Shown here: piece after piece, positions 1 through 12,535 of the stretch | How the letters are laid out: every line of letters starts with the position of its first letter | How positions within the stretch are numbered: the first letter of the stretch is position 1 | From: Lyophyllum atratum | Lineage: Eukaryota > Basidiomycota > Agaricomycetes > Agaricales > Lyophyllaceae | Assembly (NCBI GenBank): GCA_014905825.1 | Contig: JACGCN010000004.1 | Span: forward strand, 1,302,001 to 1,366,000 | Reading direction: 5' to 3' | DNA: 64,000 nucleotides | Program-made: the position numbers and the translations under genes | The notes under the pieces: model-generated | The model's input: only the letters and a program-made list of their open reading frames with translations | Databases searched by the model: none | Told to the model about the DNA's origin: nothing

Positions 1-2380
1 GGGAGATCTTATGGCTCACCGTGCATTTCTTGAGATTTGAAGTAAACATGTGCGCTGAAACTAATCAGCACTAGAAATTGTTAAGCATAGGAATGAATAC
101 TTCGAGGAAAACTGATGAGTCATGACCGTTAGCTACCAATCTGCGATTAAGCGGTCGTGTACCTTACCTGAAAGCTCCACCCTTCGATGACTTGGATTCC
201 TTTCTCTGTTTGCCACTCTTCCAACATCGGAACACAAATGAGGAAGCCTACAACATAGCCAGTCATTTGATTAAGCAGAATCTATATGTCGGTCATAAGC
301 ACTAACCAAGCTGTGGAAAATAGACAACATTGAGTGATGCAGCGTAGTCACGAGGGACGTTCTCGCAGATTTGCTCTGCAACTTTGGACTAGGGAAGGAC
401 GATCATAGTTTAGAAGCCAGTGCGACATATAAACTCACAAGAACGGAGTCGATGCCGTGGTATACATGTTTTCTGTTGTCGAGCTCTTCATCGATGTGTG
501 AGCGAACACACACCCTTGCCGCGTTCGCAGATTCCTCCCAATCTATCTGAAAACGGAAAAATTCCAGCAAGTTATGATAAGAAAAGAGTTAGGACCGTAC
601 TGTTTCATTGATTTTGCGTCCGATCTCTTTAAAATTCGCTATATCCAATACGGAGAGGAGCTTCCAACGCCTGGTGTAAGAAATTGCAACGTTGACCAAA
701 ACGACCGACCTTTTCAACTACGTCGACATTAGCTGCTTTATGCAGTTCAATCGATGTGTCTCGAAGCATTGCTGAATGAAAAGTAAACTAGAGATGCAAA
801 TTTCAGCACGGTTCTAGGGCTGGCAAAGAAGAGGCAACCTTGACTAAGCCTTGCCAGTCCGACACTTTTGCTCTCCCCGTTCTCATGATGCCTAAAATCC
901 GAGGTACGTTCTTTATCCCCTTGAGATGGCCATGCATCACATTGGCGACCATGATGTTCTCAGAGCGGAGAAAACATTCAACAGCGTCATGACGCTGATT
1001 TATAACAGTGAGAGAGAGAGAAGGTCGTAATAGCCAGGTGCGGAGGAGCGATCGCCCTAAGCTAGTTTGCGTAGTATTCAAGGTGCCTACAAGCTAGGAT
1101 TCACCACAGCAGAAATACATATCGTATTAGCGACGTACCGAAAAGCGACAGACCTTCCTTTGTTTTGTCGGAATGAATGGACGTATGGCTTTCATTCTCG
1201 AAAATTTGAAGCGAACTAGACGGTGCTTAGTGAAATAGCCATCATAACAGAATAGCCACAAACAATAGGGCATCTGAATTTATCTGCAATACTTGGTCCC
1301 TGTCCGCATAATGAGCACCGCAATTTCAAGTATCGAACGAGGCTACTTGCAGGGAAAGAACCTCTATCTCACGAACGTCCAACCCCCCAATCCCATTATC
1401 ATCGAGGTCATTAATAGCGCGCTCACGGATAATGTGATCGAGCAATGCTCCAATTGACGCCATCTGAAGGGGTACGCAAGACAATAAGTAATAGATTGGA
1501 GGGACAAAACGACTCTTCCTTACGCAAAGCGGGGAGGATTCGATTGAAGCAAAGTTTGATAATCTGATCAATGCATTCCATCGTTTCGTCGTCGGGTCTC
1601 CACTGGCATCCCGGCGAGTCCGCATGAAATCGTAAGCGTTTCTGGAATTTGAACCGACATTAAAAGAGTTAGAATCTGAACTCAAATCCTCTTGAGGCAG
1701 ATCGGACAACAGGCGAAGGGAGAGCAAGCGATCGCGTCCTTTAGACGGCGTGAAATCCTTGTGGGGTCGTATCTGAAAGACGCCACTGGTCATCTCCACT
1801 GTTGAACACGTCAATATATGCGTGTCCACCCTGCGTTGAAACTGACTGTGATCTCGTAGTGTGTCCATAAACTCATCGTCAGCCTTCGAGCTCGTCAACA
1901 CAATATCAGGATTAGACTGTTCCAAGACTGCAGACAAATTCAGTGTGAGTCCAGGTCTGACGGAAACTAAAACTCAACGCATAGTGGTGAGATCGAAGTG
2001 CGGTGATTCCTGGGTGTCCTCCAGGACGTAAAGGACACACTTAACGGTATCGTAATAAGCGTATCCCACACGACCACTGCGGATCAGCTCAGTGCAGGCG
2101 ACCAAATTACGCTTGAAATACGCTCACAGCTTGCACCAGGCAGCTAAGCAAGTCTGCGGCACTGAGTATGGAGTTAGGCCCTGGAGAATGATTATGATAC
2201 CTTGTCCGGTGTCGGTCCTTCCTCGTCTTCCGACTCGGTGAATTCGGTGGTGACCTCGGTGGTTTGCGCGCTTTGCTCCCACCTGACCTTCTTCCTTACA
2301 CTTTGAGAATGCTCCGAGTCTGAGGAGTCGTTCTCTTCGGAGTTGATCGAATGCTTGACCGGTCGATTTCTGGCGGGCAT
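1..2380 (-). CDS. MSH5: MutS homolog 5, meiotic crossover protein (3' end beyond window)
   Basis: Spliced exons read through in the order expected for MSH5. An acidic N-terminus starts MPARNRPVKH (ATG at 2380). It is followed by a segment with GRVGYAYYDT (about 2000-2090), the connector region with SIGALLDHI and IGGLDVREIEVLSL (about 1330-1480), and the lever/core region with SLGRSLLRTWLLRP, IKNVPRILGIMRTGRAKVSDWQ and GFLICVPMLEEW (down to about 160). The last exon visible contains HMFTSNLKKC (about 20-50). MSH5 pairs with MSH4 as a clamp on recombination intermediates and promotes meiotic crossovers; unlike mismatch-repair MutS proteins it lacks the N-terminal mismatch-binding domain, as here. 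The Walker ATPase lies outside the left edge. At least eight short introns. It lies 193 bases downstream of PHB2 on the same strand. Confidence 0.9.
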
Positions 2381-2573
2381 GTTAAATACCGGTGAGCAGT
2401 AGGCAGAAGCGCATAGAAATGGAAGTTGCGTGTCGTGGCGTGGAGGAAGAAATCTTCTGCGTCGCGTCGCTGTGAACCAACAAGTGACATTGTAGCAGCA
2501 TGTGATGTGACATGTGAAATTCAAGTTCGTTCCAATATACTAATTGAATTTCGAAGGAGACCATAGGTTGTAT

Positions 2574-3902
2574 TTACTTCCCTACCTTGAGGATCTCTTT
2601 TGCGTTGTCGCCTGCAACTGTTAAGAGGGTGAGTCAATATGTGTGAATTTCCTCTATGTGCGGATGAACTCACCATTGAGAAGCAAGCTTTGGGAATCTA
2701 GCATAACCCTGTTTCCTGATGTCGCCAAAAGGTTCGCAATTTCGCGAGCTGCTTCCAACCGTCGGAGCTCAAGGAAACCCTTATTCGTACGCATAGATTC
2801 TCCAATGAGTTCAGCACTCTTGGCTTCACCCTGTGCACGAACAATGATTGACTATGATTGTGTGTTATTGGTGTGAAGGATGATCAGAGTTCTAAAAGGC
2901 GAACCTGTTTCTCTTGGATAGCTTGGTCAACAAGGAAAGCAGCACGAAGCGCTGTTTGTTGAGCAACCTAGCGATGGTTTAGACATAGACCAATGTGTGA
3001 CAAGAATGTCATACCTGTTTAGCCTCAACGGCGTGCGTGAACTCGGGGGAGAAAGCTACATGGGTAATAGAAACGTCGTCTAGAACAAGATTGAATTTGA
3101 GGGCGCGGTCGGTCAGGTTCTCCCGAACAAGTCGCGAGACCTGTGAATGAGTGAGTGAGTAACATGGCCACTAGCCTAAACGACGTACATGCTCTCGTTG
3201 CGTAATTAACTGGCTCGCATTGAACTGGGCGACAACACTCTTGAGGACCTCATTAACGATGGAAGGGAGTACCCTCTCATCGTAATCTTTTCCAAGTTCG
3301 CGGTAGATAGTCGGCAAAGCTTGGGTGGAAGGACGCGAGAGTACACGACACGTAATATTCACCATCTGCAAATCTTGAGCAGCACAATTCAGCACAAGCG
3401 CCATTGAAGGTGTACACTGGCGCACCTTTCGTTCCAGTCAGACTCGCAACATTACGTGGCTTTGCGCGGATGTCGAAAATGATCGGTGTCTCGAACCACG
3501 GGAGCTGAACAGAGTGTCAATATGATCGTGAAGCGCGCTGTACGGGTGGCTTACGTTGAAGTGTGTTCCTTCGTTGTAAATTTCCTGCTTGATGCCATGC
3601 AAACTGAAACAACCGCGTTTGCGCTCTTCGAAGTGAGAGGGTCTGAGTTACTTACCGAGTGTACTTGATGGCACGGTGACCTCCATCGACTTGAGTCCAG
3701 GTCAGAAATATGACAGAGACAGAAACTGAATTCACGCACCATTGAACAGACTCGCGTTCAAGGCGAAGCCACCGGCAACAAGGGCTATGAGAAGGCCACT
3801 GCCAGCAAACAGACCCTTGGGAGCTCCGGGCATAGGCCCTCCACCTCCACCTGCAGCCTTCAGTTGATTGGCAAGCCTTCGGAATGCTTCCTGTCCGTTC
3901 AT
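2574..3902 (-). CDS. PHB2: Prohibitin-2, inner mitochondrial membrane scaffold
   Basis: Start ATG at 3902 gives [14 protein letters not shown], a Gly-rich stretch, then a hydrophobic anchor ([18 protein letters not shown]), the normal prohibitin-2 N-terminus. Later exons give the SPFH/PHB domain: [31 protein letters not shown], the [11 protein letters not shown] strand, [20 protein letters not shown] and [21 protein letters not shown] coiled-coil tail follows ([16 protein letters not shown] to [15 protein letters not shown]). The last exon reads [13 protein letters not shown] and stops at 2574. Prohibitin-2 forms ring complexes with PHB1 in the mitochondrial inner membrane and stabilises membrane proteins and cristae. 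Length and domain order look complete. It is divergent from the PQ-loop gene with 163 bases between start codons. Confidence 0.95.
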
Positions 3903-4065
3903 GGGTGATAGACGAGGTAGGTGACTTTTGCGGTGGTTCCCAGGCAGTTGCCAAAAATGGAGTGTGACGTGAAATTTCCAATTTCGAGTTTTATGAGAGG
4001 TCACGAGTTGCCATCTCCCAATAATCCCTTCGACTCCGACATTGCTCGGTTCCTTGGAAGTCAAA

Positions 4066-5245
4066 ATGCTGGATTCTCATGACACCCTTAGCAGCATCGT
4101 GCGTTCTCCATATTGGTATGATTTTGGCAGAAATAGTGATGGCGGGCTAGCTTGGTTGGGTCTCCATTGCTTGTTGGTGTGTACCTAAACCAGTCGAAAA
4201 TCCTTATCTACACTGACCTGTAATACTGATACCACAGGATAATTGTCTACTCTCCCCAAATATACGAGAATTACTCCAATCAGTCAGGCGAAGGCCTGAG
4301 TATATCTTTCGTCGTGATATGGCTCATCGGTGACCTGTGTAACTTGGTAGGAGCTATCATAGGGGGTCTTCTACCAACCGTCATCATCCTGGCGCTCTAC
4401 GTGAGTCACACGTTCGTACTCTCAAAGATGAGAGGTAAACTGTGTCACAGTATACTGTGTGCGACCTAATCTTGTTAATCCAAATTTACTACTATCGTTG
4501 GAGACGAAGCAGACAGTTGTTACATCCCCCTGAACAACAACCGCTGTTGCACGAGCCTCGCCCAGAACACGTCAAAAACTCGGTCCTCCTTGCGCGATAC
4601 ACTGCTGCCCTATTTTTTGTAGTCGTAGTGGGAGTACTCGCTTGGTGGATTCGCGACGTCACGAACGCGCGACCAACACCACCGCCAAAAAATTATGGCT
4701 GGGAAGTACAAGCCTTGGGCTGGACCAGTGCCGTCCTCTACGTGCGTCCTCTAGTATGTTATATTGGCTGCCATCCTGATGTACCTTTCTGGATTCAAGC
4801 TAGGGGCCCGGATACCACAAATCAGTTGAGGATGTTATGGTCCCGATTTGCGTTTTTGTTGCTGACCCATCGATAGATAAAAACCTGAAAACACGATGCG
4901 AGGGTCTGTCGCCCGCCCTTTTTTTCTTTGCGATTTTCGGCAACGTGACATTCGCATTGTCGATTTGCGCTAAAGGCATTGATCGCCAGAATTTGATCGC
5001 GAATTCGGGTTGGCTGGCAGGTGCGCGCCGTTTTACAAGAAAGGTCTCTGTCCGCTGCTTACGGAGATATATTAGGGAGTGCACTGACAGTCTTTCTGGA
5101 CGTATTCGTGAGTGCGAAATGTCGGCATTTCATGTTCATTCCCTCACGCACTCCACCTGTCATGTCGTGATACTTTTCTGAGCAGGTTCTTGGTCAAATA
5201 TTCTACTATCGCTCAGCAGACAGGTCGGCTGGGACGTCCCAGTGA
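4066..5245 (+). CDS. PQ-loop repeat vacuolar amino-acid transporter (Ypq/PQLC2-like)
   Basis: Two PQ-loop repeats are visible: YSPQIYENYSNQSGEGLS followed by SFVVIWLIGDLCNLVGA (about 4245-4400), and ARIPQI then CEGLSPALFFFAIFGNVTFALS (about 4800-4970). The family has seven transmembrane helices and exports cationic amino acids from vacuoles or lysosomes. The hydrophobic segments fit that: VIILALYYTVCDLILLIQIYYY, AALFFVVVVGVLAWW, and SALTVFLDVFVLGQIFYY near the end. ATG at 4066 (MLDSHDTLSS) precedes the first PQ repeat closely, as expected. The intron at 5021-5075 joins GWLAG to SALTV. The final exon stops at 5245 soon after the last helix. The exact donor of intron 1 (near 4172-4180) is uncertain. 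Substrate not determinable from sequence. Confidence 0.85.
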
Positions 5246-5977
5246 TTATAAGACCATTTGGCCGGTCAAAAGTACATACACCATTTTATTATCCATAGAT
5301 GAGTGCCACGTAGCCCAGTAAGCCCTGACATGCCCCTTGCAATGCCATCCAAGTAGAGAATCCGAAGCATCACTATTTTGCCAGTTCGCCAAATGGATCT
5401 GCGAACGCTTATCGGTTATTTGCGAATCAGTCTTTAAGGCGTGGCCGACCCAAGTAAGCGGATTGGAAAGAGTTCGAATGCCGAACTGACGAAAACAAAC
5501 GTGAACTTTGCAAACACCTCGCCTCGTTTTCTCCCTCGTGTTGAAGATGCTCATTATTTTATCCCACGTTGCAGGTCAGCCATCAGGCGTTTCTGGACCT
5601 ATGCCCCGCCACGATTCAGATATTGGCATGCTTTCCGCCTCGTGCAGGTGTCGGAACACAAGGGCAGAACTTTTGGGCAGGAACATCTTTATCAGTACGC
5701 GATCGCTCAGCCAGCCCCTTATAAGCCTCGGGAATGTCCAACTCTCTGTTGCCATAAGCCTGTTGCCTCCCTTTTGCTGTGTTCAGGGCATAAACAAGGT
5801 GCGTTCCTCCACAAAGCAGTCCCGATCGACGTCGGAATGACAATAGGCCGACAGGACTCGAAAGGCTTCGAGTAGGCCGCAGATACCATATCAAGCTAGT
5901 ACCGTACCGGAGGGACATCCGCTCCATTTCAGTATATAAGCAGCGTCTACAAACGATACGCCTCCCTTGGGCGCTTC
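5246..5977. other. Intergenic, 732 bases, no supported gene
   Basis: Lies between the 3' end of the PQ-loop gene and the start of the F-box gene, both on the plus strand. Several overlapping open frames exist (for example plus-strand frames across 5441-5875 and 5508-5840), but they have no recognisable domain, low-complexity or intron logic, and they overlap each other in different frames. It holds the F-box gene promoter. This is longer than most gaps in the window. Confidence 0.5.
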
Positions 5978-7786
5978 ATGTCGAGCATCCCAGTCCGTGT
6001 AGCCACGAGCCCTTTCACGTCGAAGAAACGGCGGGCTTCGGTCCGAGCTCCGTACCCCTCCTTGTCACCTCTGAAGAACTGCACACCAGGAGCTGATGAA
6101 ATATGGATTTCACGAAGCGCGCCAGCAATATCGATCCCACTCTTACGAGAGGCTCTTAACTCCTTGGATTCCAAGATGGCGACCTTGATGAGCCAGCGGC
6201 ACGAGTTGGAGTCGCACTTGGAGCAAGCGGTCCGCCTGCAATCCCCTGTATTGCGTCTTCCCAGTGAGCTTTTGTCGTCGATTTTCGTCATGGGAGTTTT
6301 GGGAATAGGGGAAGAGGATCCAGTGATGGTATCAACCTTGATGCTCGTTTGGTACGTCTATTTCGTCGTATGCTCATGACGTTCTGTATATTGAAATAGT
6401 GACACTCTAGTCGGTATTGGTCGGAGGTGGCGCTAAACACCCCAACCTTATGGGCTGAAATCTCCGTAAGCCCCCACGACTCGCTCGAGAAGGCACGGCG
6501 GAAGCTCGAGCGCTCGAAGTCGTGCCCACTTGACATCACTGTCAACTTCGGGCCAAAGATGGAATACACAAACAGTATCACCGAGCATGTGATTCATGCG
6601 ATGGACCTTATTCGGCCTGCGCTATGGCGGACGAAGTCTTTTTGTCTCAGCGTGCCTAACCGTCCCCAAGCTCACGCAGCACTTCTACGATGCCAGGAAG
6701 ATGCTCCCCTCCTCGAAATATTATCTATTCACATATTTCACTCCATGCAGGACGACACATACTCTTCACCTCCTCTTCCCCTCTTCAATGGCTGCACACC
6801 GCGGCTTCAGTCATGTTCACTCACATCGTTCAATTTTGGCTGGGATTACATGCTCGTATCTCGGCTTCGTGTCCTCAAGCTAGGTGGCTATTTTAACTCG
6901 CTCACACCGTCAGCAAGCACTCTTCTGGGTATCCTTCAGCAATGTCCAGATTTAGAAGAGCTAGCCCTCCGAAACATGTCCAGTGTTGACTCCGATACCT
7001 GTTTCTCGCGTTCCGACGAGTTCGATCCCTCACCACCGTCGAAACTCATCCGGCTACGCAGGCTCAAGAAGATATCCTTCTACTATTCTGGCGTTGGCTT
7101 GACACGTCAGCTCATGAGCCAAATCGCATTTCCAAGTTTAGAGTCCCTGGAAATGTGCTACTTGGAGAATGTCACACCAGTGCTCCATCTTATTTATTCT
7201 CAAGCGTTGGCGCGGCTTCCCTTGCGCCATCTCCGAATAGAGACGTGCTTATTCAACGAGATCAAGCTACTCAACCTCTTGCGTCGACTGCCTTCACTCA
7301 TAACTCTCGAACTTGTGGACGTGGAGGACGCGTCGTCAAACCTTCTGAAAGTGCGTGCAATATGCCGAGGCATATCAGACTCTGTTGATGATGTTTCTAT
7401 AGGGTCTTTCGTCTTCACAGCCTTGGATTTGCCCAGGACTGGAGGCGCTTACTGTCGATGGATGCACTGCCCTTGATTGGGACTCTCTTCGCACCTTCGT
7501 TGAATCCCGTCTGCCCGCCAATCCTCATGCTTATACCCGGTTCCCCAGCTCTCCCGTGTCCATCTCATCGTCTGCCTCCGCCGCAGCGCTCGCACATTGC
7601 AAAGGTCAGGCTCCATCTCGGAACGGTCATATCGCAGCAGCACAAGTCCCCCAACGTCTACGCGCCATTGACGTCACGAGATGCAGCCAGATTAGCAGAG
7701 AAATGGTCCAATGGCTGCGAATGTACGTGGCCGATGTCAAGTGCGAGCCAGCGAAGGGTGTGTGGGGTGAGGCTATTCAGCCGTAA
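5978..7786 (+). CDS. F-box protein with leucine-rich-repeat-like region
   Basis: ATG at 5978. After a basic N-terminus comes a helical stretch (LNSLDSKMATLMSQRHELESHLEQAV) and an F-box-like motif (SPVLRLPSELLSSIFVMG, about residues 87-105), then CRYWSEVALNTPTLWAEI across intron 1 (6352-6410). The C-terminal half has irregular leucine-rich repeats (SRLRVLKLGGY, CPDLEELALRNMS, PSLESLEMCYLENV, LPSLITLELVDVED). Intron 2 is 7351-7402 and joins NLLK to GLSSSQPWICPGLEALTVDGC. Stop at 7784-7786. F-box proteins recruit substrates to SCF ubiquitin ligases. This architecture is one of the large, fast-evolving F-box families of Agaricomycetes, so the substrate cannot be guessed. It converges on the G-patch gene with a 240-base gap. 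Confidence 0.85.
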
Positions 7787-8026
7787 ATTCTTTATCTCTC
7801 TCCTCTTCGCCAATCTTCCTCGAATAAACGAACATTCGACCATATGAACGTGTTATGCCGCATTTTCGATACCCCCCACGCAATGTTTTTATTTTCTGTA
7901 ATTGTATTCATAGGAAGAACATGGTGTATTTGTACAACGTCGAAATGAAAGAATTATTACCATTCATCAACTTTACACTCGGGTATCGTACTCATCTATA
8001 GATTCCTCCCGAAGGCCGAACGAGTG

Positions 8027-9184
8027 TCAATCGTTCATATAAGCCAGCAATCCTGTCCTATCTGCCTCCTCCCGTTTGTGCTGCGCAGTGAATCCCCTCT
8101 TCCCACGGCCGTATTTCTGCTTCCGTCGGCGGCTCTCTTCTGCAGCTCTGATATGCGCCGTCATCGCCGCAGCGTTGTGAGTTACACGCTTTTGAGAAGC
8201 CTTGTACGGGCCCACGGTCTTCGCCTTGAGACCAATGCCTAAACGATCGGATTTAAGGACTGTTGCGATGGGTGTGAGAAGAGCAGTCCGGCCATGTAGG
8301 TCCGGTCGATTTGTGCGAGCAATCGATGTGGGCGCGGGCTCAGTCTTGACTTTCGCGGCGGACGCTGGCAAATCATCCTCCTGCTCCAGTTCGGAATCTG
8401 ATAATGTAAGATCTATAACATCAACCTGCCGCAACTCAGTCACATCGTCATGTCCTGCCATAGTGACCTCTAGGGTTTCTTGCTTCACAGAAGCTTTCTT
8501 CTCGTCCTCCAACAACAGCATATCGTCGTAAGATACAACAGTTGGTTGACGCACTACGTCTGGACCGAGTGGTTCACCTTCACTCCATCCACTACGCTGC
8601 ATCATGGCGAATCCTTTGTTTGAGGGACCGATCTCAAGCCACACCGGGGGTTTAAACCTCCCCTCAGCCGAAAGTAGCGGAGGGTCTCGCGCAATGATGT
8701 CAGCTAGTGTTGGTGGGGACGTATGGCGAGTCGGTTGTGTTGAAGGATCCGATTGTATAGCATTGAAGATGAACCAGTTGTTTTTGTTCTTTTTCTCTAG
8801 CAGCTTCGGAGCTGAGGGTAATGGAGATGCTGGTGTTTCACCGTGCCGAGCCGATCGTGGTTTGTATTCTGGCTTCTCTTGATTTTCGGGACGATTACTG
8901 GTTAATGTGCGGTACCAATTGGATAGATCCTCGGCTGTAGCTTGGCTCGGTGGCGATAATGCTGATGAGGAGCTCGCATATGCGTTTCCAGAATCCCAGT
9001 CAGGCGATGGCAGTAGGGCGGGAACGAATCGAGGAGGTGGAGCAGGAGGAGGTTTAAACGCTCTATCAAACTGCCAGGATTCTCGGGAGTCGGTGTCATC
9101 TGGGGGTTGGCTGGTGTCGCGCGGGGGCAGTCTTTGCTCCGGAGGGTCATAATGGGAGTATATGGTATGACTGACAGTGGCCAT
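8027..9184 (-). CDS. G-patch protein with split G-patch and SUMO-interaction-like motif
   Basis: Single-exon frame. I chose ATG 9184 (MATVSHTIYSHYDP). An in-frame ATG at 9235 adds 17 Thr/Arg-rich residues and cannot be excluded. The N-terminal half is proline/serine-rich. Residues about 215-235 contain GFAMMQRSGWSEGEPLG, the first half of a G-patch. About 80 residues later the second half appears as TPIATVLKSDRLGIGLKAK. The insert between them is acidic and contains VDVIDLTLSDSE, which resembles a SUMO-interacting motif. The C-terminus is basic (SRRRKQKYGRGKRGF), compatible with RNA binding or nuclear import. The PI-x-TVLK-x-DR-x-G-x-G block followed by RVTHN resembles GPANK1-type proteins, but the exact orthology is uncertain. 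G-patch proteins usually activate DEAH helicases. Confidence 0.75.
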   Translation of the reverse strand: MATVSHTIYSHYDPPEQRLPPRDTSQPPDDTDSRESWQFDRAFKPPPAPPPRFVPALLPSPDWDSGNAYASSSSALSPPSQATAEDLSNWYRTLTSNRPENQEKPEYKPRSARHGETPASPLPSAPKLLEKKNKNNWFIFNAIQSDPSTQPTRHTSPPTLADIIARDPPLLSAEGRFKPPVWLEIGPSNKGFAMMQRSGWSEGEPLGPDVVRQPTVVSYDDMLLLEDEKKASVKQETLEVTMAGHDDVTELRQVDVIDLTLSDSELEQEDDLPASAAKVKTEPAPTSIARTNRPDLHGRTALLTPIATVLKSDRLGIGLKAKTVGPYKASQKRVTHNAAAMTAHIRAAEESRRRKQKYGRGKRGFTAQHKREEADRTGLLAYMND

Positions 9185-9575
9185 CGTGGTGAATGCCGTT
9201 GGGCGAGTGGTGGTTACAAAACGAGTCAAGATCATTACATTGGACAAGCCGTGCTCAAAGCTGTTGCCAAGCCGTAGCAAACAGAAAGCCGTAAGCAAGA
9301 ATTTAAGCAAATCCGCATTCTGCGATCGTCGTAGCAAAGCACTGTTTTATATCCATTCCATGTATACTCTATAGCCACGATTAGAAATTATATAAACAAG
9401 GAGAGACCAGGGAGTTGTGAGAACGAAACGCGAGAGTTAGGTTGTGTCTAAGCCCGACAAGGAGTGCAGGACCCAGGTTATCTACAGGGATTATATATAC
9501 TGGAAAGAGCGAGGTATTTAGTGAGGGGATATATGATATATATGGCGGCAAAAAGGATTGAGTTGTAGGCGCCAT
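9185..9575. other. Intergenic between two minus-strand genes
   Basis: 391 bases downstream of the YPK-like kinase and upstream of the G-patch gene. AT-rich around 9360-9560. It should hold the kinase 3' UTR and the G-patch promoter. No gene seen. Confidence 0.5.
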
Positions 9576-11766
<2,191 letters not shown>

Positions 11767-12535
11767 CCTGGGAGCTAATGGCGCCGTACGAGAGATTTGT
11801 GTTTAGGATTGAGGGTCACTGAGGAGAAAGCCTGCTTTCTTGGAGTTTGTTGGAAAGTAGGATATTGTGGACTCAGTAAATTCACGCTGTCAACTCAACA
11901 GGTCCTGTATGGGCATAACAACATGTACATCCTTTACGTAACCTCAGGCACCCCGTCCGGGGCCCGGAATCAAATCCTCCCACATATGGGGCCCTATGGG
12001 CCCTCGGGAACACTGACCCATCCTCCTTGCACCTCGAACCCGAGCTGTTCGTATATGCGAGTCAATTCTACGATTCCGAGGGCTCAGGATGCGACAAATG
12101 ACTGGATGTGACTCATGGGTAAGACATCGTTGCCGAGAAGATTCGCGGCAACGGGTCCAAATCGATGTGATCGTCAAGGTCCCCAGGGAGAAATGCCGGA
12201 ACTGTGGGAGAGGAGGCATGAAACACTTATGCGCAGGCTGCGATAACGCTGCGAAATGGCGCAACTTGGTCTTCATGCACGCTGATTCCTTGATGTCAAT
12301 CAGGAGATTGACTGCTGATTGGGGTCTTATGGGGCATAAATCTAATCAGATAACGCCTTATCCGGCCAGGATTCTTACCCCGGCAACGTAAGGAAGCTTA
12401 CGATCACGCGCCGCATGTCCGTTCATATAAGTGCCTGGCGTAGCCCTTCTGGCAAGTCTTGAACTTGTTTCCTCATCCATTCGTTTCTTTATTTCCTCTC
12501 TGGAGTGACCCTCCCCACCCACTCTCCGTTCAGCC
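11767..12535. other. Divergent intergenic region between kinase and ABC transporter
   Basis: 769 bases that must contain both promoters. It holds a GC-rich block with two GGGCCC palindromes at about 11990-12010 and a CT-rich stretch (12470-12530) just before the transporter start, common near fungal transcription starts. An open frame at 12089-12391 contains two CxxC pairs but lacks other support. Confidence 0.5.

Noticed and set aside
5021..5043. Apparent 19-23 base micro-intron or frameshift in the PQ-loop gene
   Set aside because: A normal 55-base intron (5021-5075) joins GWLAG to SALTVFLDVF in frame, so no unusual event is needed.
12089..12391. Small frame with two CxxC pairs resembling a zinc-binding protein
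   Set aside because: No flanking zinc ligands, no conserved context, lies in the divergent promoter region and overlaps another open frame.
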